Source: Pedobacter faecalis (GTDB lineage Bacteria; Bacteroidota; Bacteroidia; Sphingobacteriales; Sphingobacteriaceae). From it: a stretch of DNA of 64,000 nucleotides. The notes below the pieces were generated by a model. The model was not told the origin of the DNA. It saw only the letters and a program-made list of their open reading frames with translations, and did not search any database. Both the position numbers and the translations under genes were made by a program. The stretch spans positions 368,940 to 432,939 of the forward strand of contig NZ_JARXOW010000002.1 in NCBI RefSeq assembly GCF_030182585.1, read 5' to 3'. How positions within the stretch are numbered: position 1 is the stretch's first letter; each line of letters opens with the position of its first letter. This document shows, one piece after another, positions 51,766 to 62,142 of this stretch.

Positions 51766-53910
51766 ATGAATGCTCTCAGGTTCCCCTTAATAATCGTTTT
51801 TGTATTGGCTGCCTGTGGCAAGTCGTTTTCTCAGATGGGGAATACTCCAGACATTTGGTATAGGGTATCAGAAAAGTCTGGCTTTGATATTAAAATCAGC
51901 GCTGATAAATCAAAGCTACTAGCAATTACCCCTGGAACTGTGCCGGGAAAGGCCAGGGTCCAAAAGTTTTTGCTGCTTCCTTCTAAGTCAGAAGGTTTAC
52001 TTCAGGTGGATTTGATGGCCAATTCTAAGCTCGGGCAGGGAGATACATGTACGTTTTACGTGGTTGTTTATAGAGGGGGGCGACCTTATTTGTACTATTC
52101 AAGGGATTTTACGTTAGGTTCCCAATGGTCAGAACGGCTGCAATTCTCAAGATATCATCGGATTCCGAAGGAGGCCGATTCTATGGTTGCGGGCTTTGCG
52201 CTGTCTGGTAAGGTGGCGCTGCCAGGTGTGCGTTTAAACGTGGACTTAGTGCAGGGGGTGCGATTTGAACAGTACAGGCAAAGTAAGAATCGGTTTGCCG
52301 GCGATAAAAAAAATGTTGAACGATTGGCTGCGGTTGCTAAGATTTGGGGATTGCTTAAATACTTTACGCCAGATCACTTGCCGGATAACTATGACTGGGA
52401 TGAGGCGCTGATGTCGGCACTGGCTGATAATTTCAGCTCTTTTGATAAGGATATTAGCGTTGACGATGTCATTAAAAAGCTTCTGGTTCCGTACAAGTCC
52501 TTTAAGGCCAAAAACAAGGAGGCATTGCCAGTTAATCTTCAAAACAGGGTGGAACAGTTGCCGATAAGTGAAAAACAGAAGGCAAAGTTACGGGCTATTC
52601 TTGCCAATAGCCAGAAAGGTAAATCGAAATATTTTACGGCGCCGTCGTCTGAATACCCTGCGCCGATTTTCCATGATAAAAACATAGATCAGAATCAGAT
52701 TCCTGATGCACGAAGCAGAATCTTGCTCTTATTTAGATACTGGAATATTATTGAGTATTTTTATCCATATAAAAATCAGGTTACACACGATTGGGAGGCT
52801 GTTTTAACAAAATTAATTGGTCCTTTTATTGAAGGCGACACAGAAAATGCTTATACCAAAAATCTTCTATTGCTAAATGCGAGCATAGGGGATGGGCATA
52901 CTGCCGTACCTCTCAATGTACTTGATATGGGCCAGACGCTTTACAGTGGCTTGTTTACTATCTTGCCTTTCACGTATCGAATAGACGGTAACCGTTTGTA
53001 TATAAATCACATTGACGCCTCGTTTAAAGGGCTTACCGGACTGGAGGGAGGCGACGAGTTATTAAGTGTGAATCATATCCGGGTAGATTCGCTGGTTGGA
53101 GAGTTCAGGGACTATATCAGTCACCCCTCTCCGGCTATGAAAGATATATATCTTCAGGATAGTCGCTGGATGAACTTATTTCCGCTTATGCCAGATACGC
53201 TAGATATTAAGTACCGCCGCTCGGGGAAAATAGGGGAGATAAAGGTGCCGTGGCCACGGACGACGATACAAAGCGGGTTAAGGTATCTTTTACCGGATCG
53301 GCAAAGCGGGGCGCCAGCCAGAAAGCCTGTTTTGAGTTTTATCGATAAGCATAAACTGCTTTTGATCGACCCGTACACCTGGAACGATGCCTTGGCTGAT
53401 TCTACTTCGCAATTATTAGAAAAATCCTCGGCACTGGCTATCGATCTTCGTACTTATCCTGACTGGAAGTTTGTGAATTTTTGTGAGGCGTTGATTAGAG
53501 ACAGTGTTCCGCTGATCAGGTTCAGGGTGTCAACCGAAATACCTGGAATCTTTGCATCCAGTCTGAAAGTTTCTATAAAGGACGGAAAAGCTTATGAAAA
53601 GGATATTTATATATTAATATCAGAAAAGACAAGAAGTAGGTCTGAATTTTTAGCGAAGATACTGAAGAGTGGTGCCTCCAATGCCATTCTTATCGGTCGT
53701 CGATCGGCGGGAGCAGATGGTGACGTAGCATCGATACCTATTATAGGAAGAGTACCGCTCAGCTTGCGTTTTAGCGGTGTTGGGGCTGAATATCCAAATA
53801 AGGTGTTAACCCATCAGGTGGGGATAGTGCCGGACGTTGTGGTTGATCGACAGAACCTTATGGGGTCTGACGAGATTATGAATGAGGTATTTAAAATTGT
53901 TTCTCCCTGA
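51766..53910 (+). CDS. S41 family (C-terminal processing) peptidase
   Basis: A 714-residue exported protein (signal IIVFVLAACGKSFSQMG; the sequence AACG may act as a lipobox). After a jelly-roll-like front (about 30-165) and a helical middle, the PDZ-like part (LEGGDELLSVNHIRVDSLVG) and TSPc core (LIDPYTWNDALADSTSQLLE, IYILISEKTRSRSEFLAKIL) follow. The serine site is in TRSRSEF, where the family has TxSxxE. The later IGRRSAGADGDVAS is also typical. It should act on proteins in the periplasm. Confidence 0.88.
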   Translation: MNALRFPLIIVFVLAACGKSFSQMGNTPDIWYRVSEKSGFDIKISADKSKLLAITPGTVPGKARVQKFLLLPSKSEGLLQVDLMANSKLGQGDTCTFYVVVYRGGRPYLYYSRDFTLGSQWSERLQFSRYHRIPKEADSMVAGFALSGKVALPGVRLNVDLVQGVRFEQYRQSKNRFAGDKKNVERLAAVAKIWGLLKYFTPDHLPDNYDWDEALMSALADNFSSFDKDISVDDVIKKLLVPYKSFKAKNKEALPVNLQNRVEQLPISEKQKAKLRAILANSQKGKSKYFTAPSSEYPAPIFHDKNIDQNQIPDARSRILLLFRYWNIIEYFYPYKNQVTHDWEAVLTKLIGPFIEGDTENAYTKNLLLLNASIGDGHTAVPLNVLDMGQTLYSGLFTILPFTYRIDGNRLYINHIDASFKGLTGLEGGDELLSVNHIRVDSLVGEFRDYISHPSPAMKDIYLQDSRWMNLFPLMPDTLDIKYRRSGKIGEIKVPWPRTTIQSGLRYLLPDRQSGAPARKPVLSFIDKHKLLLIDPYTWNDALADSTSQLLEKSSALAIDLRTYPDWKFVNFCEALIRDSVPLIRFRVSTEIPGIFASSLKVSIKDGKAYEKDIYILISEKTRSRSEFLAKILKSGASNAILIGRRSAGADGDVASIPIIGRVPLSLRFSGVGAEYPNKVLTHQVGIVPDVVVDRQNLMGSDEIMNEVFKIVSP

Positions 53911-53936
53911 GGTGACCGTTTGCCCTCCACAAAATG

Positions 53937-54890
53937 CTATAAGCTTTCGATCTCTTCAAATCTCAAGCCGGTACTTTTGGCGATGTAGGTAATATCCAAA
54001 CCATCCTCCTTTAGGATACGGGCAATAGCTTTTGCCTTTTCGATTTCGCCCTGTATCCGACCTTGAGCTAAGCCCCTCTCTATGCCCCTTTCCATGCCTT
54101 TTTTCATCCCTTGTTCAATTCCTTCCGCTATGCCCTGCTCCAGGCCAACTTTTTTAGAGTATTCTAATGCCCCGTAAGTATCCCATTTATTTTTTAAACT
54201 CTGGTCGTACATATATTTTTCCTCCTTGTTTAAATTCGCATATCTCGCGAGCTCGAAGAGTTGCTCAAATTCTGGTTCAGGCATGCTTTCAGGCCGGGTA
54301 GGAAATTCCGTCATATGTTTAAGTGCAAAAAGCCACTTATCCATTTTAGAAGTCAACTCCTGTTCGCTCTTAACAAAGTTACGCATTTCGATATAGGTAA
54401 AACCCAGTTTTTTATAAAATATTTCCCCATTAGCCTTGTTCGTCAGGCAGATATGATGGATGTATTGTTCTTCGCAGTTGTCCTGCAATTCAAAATTCTC
54501 TAATATAGCAACCAGGTAAACGTCTTTAAGATCATATTGCCAGTGGTGCCTTTTCCCTTTAGGGGCTTGTTCGGCGATCAGTTTCGAGGCGTAAAATATG
54601 GACCGCTCTTTAAAAAAGGACTGTTTTGCACGTTGTATCTCTATCAGGAACGTGTTGCCGAACTGGTCTGTACATACCACGTCCAGCACAATTCCGCCTT
54701 CATTCTCAATTTCTCCCAGATACTCGTTTTTACTGTACTCAATGGTTTCGATTGTCCGCCTGCCCTCAAGGACTTCATTCAGAAAGGCTTTAAGTATGCC
54801 TTTGCTGGCTTCCGAACCAAAGATTCTTTTAAATGAAAAGTCCGTAAAAGGGCTGATGTAAGTGGATTTTGTGTTCTGCGTCTGAATCAT
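53937..54890 (-). CDS. Rpn family recombination-promoting nuclease / PD-(D/E)XK transposase-like protein
   Basis: From ATG 54890 the protein has 317 residues. The N-terminal PD-(D/E)XK domain shows YISPFTDFSFKRIFGSEASK, catalytic-type LDVVCTDQFGNTFLIEIQRA and FFKERSIFYASKLIAEQAPK. The C-terminus has a run of glutamate-glycine repeats (EQGIAEGIEQGMKKGMERG). These proteins are widespread in Bacteroidetes and related to RpnA, which promotes recombination; most copies are solitary, as here. The 13-codon longer frame adds no family sequence. Confidence 0.9.
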   Translation of the reverse strand: MIQTQNTKSTYISPFTDFSFKRIFGSEASKGILKAFLNEVLEGRRTIETIEYSKNEYLGEIENEGGIVLDVVCTDQFGNTFLIEIQRAKQSFFKERSIFYASKLIAEQAPKGKRHHWQYDLKDVYLVAILENFELQDNCEEQYIHHICLTNKANGEIFYKKLGFTYIEMRNFVKSEQELTSKMDKWLFALKHMTEFPTRPESMPEPEFEQLFELARYANLNKEEKYMYDQSLKNKWDTYGALEYSKKVGLEQGIAEGIEQGMKKGMERGIERGLAQGRIQGEIEKAKAIARILKEDGLDITYIAKSTGLRFEEIESL

Positions 54891-54929
54891 ATTTGAAATG
54901 TTAGAAGCAAACGTAATCAACTGATTCAA

Positions 54930-55184
54930 TAAGTTGGTAACTTATAAATGATTATTATTCAGTGCTTTATGTCAATAGTTTGAGTGATATTTCAATGTTT
55001 TGAGTAATTGTTGTTAAATTGAGTTATGATGGCATCGTATTTTTTACGATACATCTGTAAGCAGCGGTTTAGGGAAACGGTGCACTTTTCCGGGATAGTT
55101 GCACACCCGAAGCGCAGTTGCGCAAATTACCCAAGATTATCTGTTATAAATTCCTGCTAATTTCCAGTAAATTGCATCGTGAGA
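54930..55184. other. Spacer (255 bases) with small palindrome
   Basis: No gene. ATCGTA-TTTTT-TACGAT at 55034-55050 is a perfect inverted repeat; it may be an operator or hairpin before the ECF sigma gene. Otherwise nothing stands out. Confidence 0.4.
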
Positions 55185-55757
55185 ATGCGCGAGTCAGATT
55201 ATGCTAAATATACCGATGGCAAATTAGCAGCCCTTTTGCAACAGGGCGATGCGTATGCCTACACGGAGATATTTGAGCGGTACAAAGTCTTGCTGTACAA
55301 GCATGCTTACCGTTTGCTGGGCGATGAGGACGAGGCCAGCGACATTATTTCTGATCTTTTTCTCGCTTTGTGGCAGAAAAAAGGGGCGCTGAACCTAAAG
55401 GTGTCTCTGTCGTCTTACCTGTACGGCGCGGTAAGGAACCGGGTGTTCGATCTGATGACGCACCAGAAGGTTATTGCACGCTATCTGGATTCTATAGGCG
55501 ATTTTGTGAAGCAGGGCCGCTATGAAACCGACGAGAGCATCAGGGCCAAGGAACTGGCTGCCATCATTGAACGGGAGATTGCTTCGTTGCCCCCGAAAAT
55601 GCGAGAGGTCTTTGAACTAAGCAGGAGCGGTGAACTTTCTTACAGGGAGATCAGTGAGATGCTGAATATCTCTGAGGGAACGGTTAAACAGCAGGTGCAC
55701 AATGCTTTAAAAATCCTTCGGCCAAAAATTAATTCTTTTTTGGTTTTCTTTCTATAA
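55185..55757 (+). CDS. ECF-type RNA polymerase sigma factor (Bacteroidetes family 1)
   Basis: A 190-residue sigma factor from ATG 55185 (a GTG two codons before is less likely). Region 2 is seen in LLYKHAYRLLGDEDEASDII and SDLFLALWQKKGAL. Region 4 is LPPKMREVFELSRSGELSYR followed by EISEMLNISEGTVKQQVHNA. It is first in a five-gene operon of sigma, FecR, SusC, SusD and TlpA-like proteins and should drive that operon when the receptor is loaded. Confidence 0.94.
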   Translation: MRESDYAKYTDGKLAALLQQGDAYAYTEIFERYKVLLYKHAYRLLGDEDEASDIISDLFLALWQKKGALNLKVSLSSYLYGAVRNRVFDLMTHQKVIARYLDSIGDFVKQGRYETDESIRAKELAAIIEREIASLPPKMREVFELSRSGELSYREISEMLNISEGTVKQQVHNALKILRPKINSFLVFFL

Positions 55758-55811
55758 CCCAGCCCTGGCTTGGCCGTCATAATAGTATAAAGGATAATAG
55801 GCCTTTGCACT

Positions 55812-56927
55812 ATGGACCAACAAGAAATCAAATCCTTACTGGAAAAATACCGGAGCGGCACCTGTTCTGAACAGGAAAAGGCGATCCTGGAGAGCTGGTA
55901 TAATCAGCAGGCAGCCCAACGGCCTTTAAACCTGACTGAAGAACGGCTTGAGCTGAACCTGAAGGAGGTGAGCAACAGACTGCCGTTGAAATATCCTGCT
56001 CGTCAAAAGCGGTTATGGCCGCGTATTGCTGCTGCAGCGTCTATCGTCGCTATTTTAGGAGCCTCACTCATGTATTACCAGGTGAGACAATCCGGGCAGC
56101 AACTTAATTTGACGGCTGAGCAGGATATTGCTCCGGGGGGCAACAAGGCTTACCTGACGCTGGCAGACGGCAGAAAAATCTCACTGACAGAAGCGGCCAA
56201 CGGTCAGATCGCCGGTCAGGCCGGCATAACCATTACCAAGACGGCCGACGGGCAATTGGTGTATTCTGTCGCAGGTAATGCGCGTGGCGCTGCTGCTGCG
56301 GGCTACAATACCATCGAAACGCCGAAGGGCGGGCAGTATCGGGTACAACTCCCTGATGGCACGGAGGTTTGGCTCAACGCCCAATCTTCACTGCGCTATC
56401 CGGCTTCTTTTGAGGCGCTGAACGAACGCCGTGTTGAACTTTCGGGTGAGGGATACTTTGAGGTAGCTAAAGATAGGGCGCATCCTTTTATCGTGAAAAG
56501 CGGTGATCAGGAGGTAAAAGTATTGGGTACACATTTTAATATCAGCAATTATGCGGACGAGCCGGCCGTGAAAACAACCTTACTGGAAGGATCGGTGCAG
56601 TTGAACGGTAAGACGGTATTAAAGCCGGGCCAGCAGGCAAGCATTCCGGCCTCGGGTGAGATCAGCATCAGCCGGGTAGACATGGAGGAGGCGATAGCCT
56701 GGAAGAATGGCAAATTCATCTTTGCGGACGAAAATATTCAGAGCATTATGCGCAAGTTGTCGCGCTGGTACAACGTAGAGGTGCACTATGAGGGTGCGCC
56801 GCCAACGGAAACCTTTACGGCTTCTATTGGCCGTTTTGACCGTATCAGTAAAATACTCGATAAATTATCGTACACCAATAATGTTCACTTTAAACTAGAA
56901 GGGAGGAGGGTTACGGTTATGAAATAG
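55812..56927 (+). CDS. FecR family anti-sigma factor
   Basis: A 371-residue anti-sigma protein: cytosolic sigma-binding start (about 1-80), a membrane helix near 85-100 (AAAASIVAILGASLMYYQV), a FecR domain (VQLPDGTEVWLNAQSSLRYP, GEGYFEVAKDRAHPFIVKSG) and a DUF4974-type C-terminus (IMRKLSRWYNVEVHYEGAPP). Partner of the sigma factor encoded 54 bases upstream and of the STN-bearing SusC downstream. Confidence 0.95.
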   Translation: MDQQEIKSLLEKYRSGTCSEQEKAILESWYNQQAAQRPLNLTEERLELNLKEVSNRLPLKYPARQKRLWPRIAAAASIVAILGASLMYYQVRQSGQQLNLTAEQDIAPGGNKAYLTLADGRKISLTEAANGQIAGQAGITITKTADGQLVYSVAGNARGAAAAGYNTIETPKGGQYRVQLPDGTEVWLNAQSSLRYPASFEALNERRVELSGEGYFEVAKDRAHPFIVKSGDQEVKVLGTHFNISNYADEPAVKTTLLEGSVQLNGKTVLKPGQQASIPASGEISISRVDMEEAIAWKNGKFIFADENIQSIMRKLSRWYNVEVHYEGAPPTETFTASIGRFDRISKILDKLSYTNNVHFKLEGRRVTVMK

Positions 56928-57060
56928 TGCTACTATTACGCGCCGGAGCCTTTATAAAAGTAAAGCGAGAGTGCTTCGACCTACTCCCGCTTCTGTATGG
57001 CATCCGGCTGAACTCATTTTTTCGAATAGACATCAACTTTAAACCAAACATTCAAAATTA

Positions 57061-60000
57061 ATGAAATTTAACGGAAATTATCTGGGCGGCAGGCCATTGG
57101 CCCTGCCCAGGCAAATACTACGGGTTATGAAACTTACCATGCTGCTGATGAGCGTTTGCCTTTTACAAGTGAGTGCCATAACCAAGGCCCAGGTTTACTT
57201 GTCTGCCAAAGGCGCGTCCCTTGAAAAAGTGCTTAAATCGGTAAGCAGGCAAAGCGGTTATGATTTTGTTTACACCACGGCCGACCTAAAGGATCTGAAA
57301 ACCGGCACCATCAACCTGAAGAACGCTTCGATAGAGGCGGCGCTGAAGGCTTGCTTTAACGGGCAGCCGCTGGAGTATGAAATTGCAGACAAAACAGTGA
57401 TGATCAAGCTGAAGGAAAGGTCGCTTGTAGACAGGCTGATGGGTTTTTTTCAGGCGATAGACGTGAGCGGAACGGTAGCCGACGAACAGGGCAAGCCCCT
57501 GGCGGGCGCCACAGTAAAGGTAAAGGGCAGCAGCCAAACAACCACCACGGATGAACAGGGTACATTCCGTCTCAGGCAGGTCGATCCGGAAGCGACCATC
57601 GTCATCAGCTTTATTGGCTATCAGTCGCTGGAATTGAGCGCCTCTGAAGTGAAGGGGACTATCACGATGCGTGCGGTCAACAATGCTTTAAACGAGGTTA
57701 CGGTAACTTCAGGTTATCAGAGCTTATTAAAGGAACGGGCACCGGGTGCTTATGATCAGATAGGACAGGAGGTGCTCGCCAACCGACCGGTGTCAAATCC
57801 TTCTACGGCTTTGCAGGGTTTGGTAGCAGGGATGCAAAGTAAGGAAAACGCCGACGGCTCGGTATCTTTTCTCATCAGGGGAAGCAGTTCCATTTACGGT
57901 GAAAGGGCGCCGCTGATTGTGGTAGATGGATTTCCGGTGTCCGGGAACGATTTTTCTACGATCAACCCCAATGATATTGAATCGGTGACGGTATTGAAAG
58001 ATGCTGCTGCGGCTTCCATCTGGGGTGCCCGAGCGGCAAATGGTGTGATCGTGATTGTCACCAAAAAAGGCAATGCTGGTCAAACAGGGCTGAACGTCAC
58101 CGCAAGTGCATTTACCCGCATCTCAGAACGTACGGATCTGAACCAATTAATTCCTCTGGCCACCTCAGCCGAGCAGATTGCCCTGGAGCGCAGGGCTTTC
58201 GAAAACAGGTGGGTGTTCCGGGAAACGTCCGGCTCGTTTCCCGACGACCTGATGAAACCCCTTACGCTTGGGCAGGAATTTCTCTATTCGAACAAGAGCG
58301 GCGCAATAAGCACAGCGGCGATGAACGCTGGTTTGGATAGTTTAAGCAGGATCAGTAACCATGGCCAGATCAGCGACCTGCTGTTGCGCCGGGCGGTGCT
58401 TAGCCAATACAACGTAAATTTTTCAATGGTCGGCGATAAGTCAAAGTCTTATGCTTCGCTCTTGTTTGAAGATAATAAGACCCGTTACCAGGGTTCCGAC
58501 TATAATCGTTATGGCCTGGATTTCAGCAACGAATATAGGTTGGCGAAGTTCCTGACCTTCAATGTTGGAATGTATCTACAGTATAAGGACCAGAATAACA
58601 GTGGAGCAACCCCCACTGAACTGAGAAGTTTGTCGCCCTACGAAACACTATTGAACCCGGATGGGAGTTATTCCGTGAATTTAAATACGTACAACAGGGC
58701 GGTTTTATCGCAGTTGCCTTTAAGCGACTTCCCGTATAGCGATTTTAGTTACAACTTGTTGCGTGAGGTCCGCGGCCGCAAGTTTCGCACCGAGGATTAC
58801 AATGCCAGGATTCAGGCAGGTTTTAACGTCCGGATCATTCCGGGTTTGAGCCTTGATTCTAAAATACAATATGAGCGCGGCAAAAGGGAGATTGACATCT
58901 ATAACAGTGAGGAAACTTTCTATGCCAGGAACATCGTCAACCAAAACGTGGAATACTTTTCAGACACAGAAACAGTGGGCAGGCAATTCGTGCCTAAAGG
59001 CGGTATTGGCCGGGACACCGTGCTCAATTCTGCGAGCTATGTGTTTCGCAACCAACTCAGCTTTGTAAAAGATTTTGGTGGTAAACATAGTATCAATGCG
59101 ATTGTGGGTACGGAAATTTCGCAGTATCGCATAAATACCAGGATGAACCCATGGTTGTACGGCTATTATCCGGATAAATTGCAGACTACGGTGCCGCCTT
59201 ATGGCTATGGCAGTTCGGTAGAGCAACTGGTGGGCATCGATGGCTGGGAGACAGAACTGCAAGGTGGCTCTCCGGTGCTTGATTACGAAATGGACCGGTT
59301 CGTTTCGTACTACAGCAATGCTGCATATACGTACGACCGCAAGTATACGATTTCGGGTAGTATCCGAACCGATGCTTCCAATTATATCACGCGAACCCCA
59401 TCCCTGCGTTGGGCGCCGCTTTGGTCGGTAGGCGGTTTGTGGAATATCAAGGAGGAGCGTTTCGCGGAGAACATTGGCTGGCTTGATCGCCTGAACCTGC
59501 GTCTAACCCATGGCCGTAATGGTAACGTGGAGAAAACTACGTCGACCAATACCTTACTAACCGTATCCACATCTCCGAGCCCTATTACTGGTACCATCAC
59601 TGCGTTCATTTTGGATAATGGTAACCCTACGCTGCGATGGGAGAAAACTACCACTACCAATATTGGCATAGATCACGTGTTGTTCGACGGTAAACTTTAC
59701 GGTAAAATTGACCTTTACAATAAAAAAGGTAAAGACATCACCGGCTTTATAGCGCTGGCTGCTGCCACGGGTACAACCAGCCAGAAATTTAATAATGCGG
59801 GCATAACCAACCGGGGTATTGAAGTAGAACTGGGTACGCAGGTAAAACTGCCGGGTATTCCTGTTACCTATCAGACATCGCTGAATTATGCCTACAACAA
59901 GAACGAGGTAAATAATCTGTATTATCCTTCACTCACTGCTGCACAAATGCTCGACATCCCGAATGCCGTAGTAGAGGGGCAGCCAATAAACCCGGTTTAC

Positions 60001-60621
60001 TCGTTTACTTACGCAGGCACGATCGGCGGTGTGCCGCATGTTTCCGGTGTAAATGGTCAGCCGAGCACATTCAACAACGTGGCACTTCTAAATGGTTTGG
60101 GCGCGCAGTTCCTCAATTATGAGGGCACAGCCATTCCACCGCACACCGCTGGCTGGTACAGTACCTTTGGTTATAAGAATTTAAGCCTGTCCGTTTTGTT
60201 CATCGGCACGTTCGGCGGTGTTTACCGCAACCAAACCTACAACTACAACTTTGCTTATGTAGGCTCCAGGAAAACCATTGCCAACAGGTACATTTCAGAT
60301 GTTTTCGCGGGTCGTACCGACATCCCTCCATTTCCAAACGCCAATGAGAGCAATTTGTATCTGTGGGACCGCTATCTCCCTTATCTGAGTGGTCTGGTAG
60401 AAAGCTCATCGTACATAGAATGTAAAGAGGTGATGCTGAACTATAGTCTTCCAGCCTCCATAGCAGCCAGGGCAGGACTGCGCAATGTTAAAGTGTTTGC
60501 ACAAATGAGGGATTTGGGATTGGTATGGGCGGCCAACAAGAACAACTTCAATCCGGATTGGCTGCCGGGTACCGACCGTCCGCTGGGCACATGCACTTTT
60601 GGGATCAACTTAGTCTTTTAA
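57061..60621 (+). CDS. SusC/RagA family TonB-linked outer-membrane transporter with STN domain
   Basis: A 1186-residue receptor: signal (TMLLMSVCLLQVSAITKAQ), STN domain (about 45-120, LEKVLKSVSRQSGYDFVYTT), carboxypeptidase-regulatory-like domain (VSGTVADEQGKPLAGATVKV), TonB-type box (LNEVTVTSGYQSLLKERAPG), plug (TINPNDIESVTVLKDAAAAS) and the barrel ending GTCTFGINLVF. It resembles the receptor at 44435 in its plug (SxWGARAxNGV) but has the signalling domain. Works with the SusD protein encoded next. Confidence 0.95.
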   Translation: MKFNGNYLGGRPLALPRQILRVMKLTMLLMSVCLLQVSAITKAQVYLSAKGASLEKVLKSVSRQSGYDFVYTTADLKDLKTGTINLKNASIEAALKACFNGQPLEYEIADKTVMIKLKERSLVDRLMGFFQAIDVSGTVADEQGKPLAGATVKVKGSSQTTTTDEQGTFRLRQVDPEATIVISFIGYQSLELSASEVKGTITMRAVNNALNEVTVTSGYQSLLKERAPGAYDQIGQEVLANRPVSNPSTALQGLVAGMQSKENADGSVSFLIRGSSSIYGERAPLIVVDGFPVSGNDFSTINPNDIESVTVLKDAAAASIWGARAANGVIVIVTKKGNAGQTGLNVTASAFTRISERTDLNQLIPLATSAEQIALERRAFENRWVFRETSGSFPDDLMKPLTLGQEFLYSNKSGAISTAAMNAGLDSLSRISNHGQISDLLLRRAVLSQYNVNFSMVGDKSKSYASLLFEDNKTRYQGSDYNRYGLDFSNEYRLAKFLTFNVGMYLQYKDQNNSGATPTELRSLSPYETLLNPDGSYSVNLNTYNRAVLSQLPLSDFPYSDFSYNLLREVRGRKFRTEDYNARIQAGFNVRIIPGLSLDSKIQYERGKREIDIYNSEETFYARNIVNQNVEYFSDTETVGRQFVPKGGIGRDTVLNSASYVFRNQLSFVKDFGGKHSINAIVGTEISQYRINTRMNPWLYGYYPDKLQTTVPPYGYGSSVEQLVGIDGWETELQGGSPVLDYEMDRFVSYYSNAAYTYDRKYTISGSIRTDASNYITRTPSLRWAPLWSVGGLWNIKEERFAENIGWLDRLNLRLTHGRNGNVEKTTSTNTLLTVSTSPSPITGTITAFILDNGNPTLRWEKTTTTNIGIDHVLFDGKLYGKIDLYNKKGKDITGFIALAAATGTTSQKFNNAGITNRGIEVELGTQVKLPGIPVTYQTSLNYAYNKNEVNNLYYPSLTAAQMLDIPNAVVEGQPINPVYSFTYAGTIGGVPHVSGVNGQPSTFNNVALLNGLGAQFLNYEGTAIPPHTAGWYSTFGYKNLSLSVLFIGTFGGVYRNQTYNYNFAYVGSRKTIANRYISDVFAGRTDIPPFPNANESNLYLWDRYLPYLSGLVESSSYIECKEVMLNYSLPASIAARAGLRNVKVFAQMRDLGLVWAANKNNFNPDWLPGTDRPLGTCTFGINLVF

Positions 60622-60637
60622 ACTTAATGCTACGACA

Positions 60638-62140
60638 ATGAAAAAATTTAACACAATCATATGGGTTTTGGGAATGGTTTTGCTGACTTCATGCAAAAAG
60701 TACCTGGACGAGCCGAATAAGATTCAGACCGATATTAAAACGGTGGAGCAACTGCAGGCTTTACTGGATAACGTTGAGGGTGAAGGCGACTATTTTCTCT
60801 CTGTTGCGATGGGGTATGAGGGCCATAACGCTACGGCAGTGTATTCCACGGATGATACGGAGATATCGACCGACTTATATAAGAACAATCCAAATTCGGT
60901 GCTGTTGGCCAACCTCTACTACTACGTATTTGCTGTTGACAATATCGCTGGCGCCTCTTCCGACCCGCTTTGGAACACGGAATTTAAAAAGATCTTTCAT
61001 GCCAATGTGGTTCTTGCTAATGCCGACCAGGTTACGGGCGACGAGGCTGCCAAACGCCGGGTAAAGGCAGATGCTTATTTTACCAGGGCGTATAGTTACT
61101 GGACGCTGGTGAACTATTACTGCTTGCCTTACTCGGCGGCAAACCTGCAGTCGAAAGGACTGCCGCTTAAAAAAACGCCCGATTATGCAGAGTCTCTGAG
61201 GCGTGCTTCGTTGGAGGAAACCTATAAATTTATATTGGACGATGTAATGCTTGCACAGTCGCTGGTAGGCTACAATGACGTGCAGTCTGCCTTAAGGTGG
61301 CGCATAAGCAAGACGGGCATCGATGCTTTTCTGAGCAGGTATTATTTGTTTACGGGCAACTACGATAAGGCTGCTGAGCATGCGAACAATGCGCTGACTT
61401 CGCAATCTGCTAAACTTGTCGATTTTAATACGATCCCTCCGGGCAATCCTGCAACTTATTCCAACCCTGCGGCGGTGTTAAGGTATTCGGAATTGAACGA
61501 CTACGGGCCAACGAGATACTTCGGCTGGGATGAGTTCTTCTATGCCCGTTTTACTACGGCCACCTCGCAATGGTATATTCCGAGTACAAGCTTGCTGGCG
61601 CTGTATGACCGTAACGAGGACTTGCGTTATCAATTGCTGATGATCGAAAACGGAGGTAGACGAGCCAATGTTATCACCCCTGCACAGTACCGGTACGTGT
61701 ATTTTGGAGACGGGAGTTATTTGCCTTCGGGGCCGACTGTAGCGGAGGTTTTGCTGAACAAAGCGGAGGCGTTGGTTCGCAGTGGCGATTTTGCAAGCGG
61801 TTTAACTGCCGCGAATACACTGCGTGCCAAAAGGCTGAAGAACTATACGGCGCTTGCGGCCGGCAACGCCGCCGATGCGCTCACACAGGTATTGCGGGAA
61901 CGCCGCCGTGAACTGCCTTTCAGCTTCCGCTGGTTTGATATCCGCCGCTTTAGCGTAAATGAAACTCCGGGCGACGATGTTATAGTGACCCATACCTTTT
62001 TTAAAGTCGGAACCGGTTCGGTTGATGTAAATACCACGCAGACCTACACCTTGCCGGTTAAAAGTCTCAGGTACGCAGTACCCATTAATGCCGTGGAGAT
62101 TTCGGCAAGCCAGGGACAGATTGAGCAGAATAACTATTAA
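60638..62140 (+). CDS. SusD/RagB family lipoprotein
   Basis: A 500-residue surface lipoprotein with lipobox LTSC (IIWVLGMVLLTSCKKYLDEP), SusD helices (YFTRAYSYWTLVNYYCLPYS) and the C-terminal VLRERRRELPFSFRWFDIRR box. It begins 16 bases after the SusC gene. It presents ligand to that receptor. Confidence 0.93.
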   Translation: MKKFNTIIWVLGMVLLTSCKKYLDEPNKIQTDIKTVEQLQALLDNVEGEGDYFLSVAMGYEGHNATAVYSTDDTEISTDLYKNNPNSVLLANLYYYVFAVDNIAGASSDPLWNTEFKKIFHANVVLANADQVTGDEAAKRRVKADAYFTRAYSYWTLVNYYCLPYSAANLQSKGLPLKKTPDYAESLRRASLEETYKFILDDVMLAQSLVGYNDVQSALRWRISKTGIDAFLSRYYLFTGNYDKAAEHANNALTSQSAKLVDFNTIPPGNPATYSNPAAVLRYSELNDYGPTRYFGWDEFFYARFTTATSQWYIPSTSLLALYDRNEDLRYQLLMIENGGRRANVITPAQYRYVYFGDGSYLPSGPTVAEVLLNKAEALVRSGDFASGLTAANTLRAKRLKNYTALAAGNAADALTQVLRERRRELPFSFRWFDIRRFSVNETPGDDVIVTHTFFKVGTGSVDVNTTQTYTLPVKSLRYAVPINAVEISASQGQIEQNNY

Positions 62141-62142
62141 GT

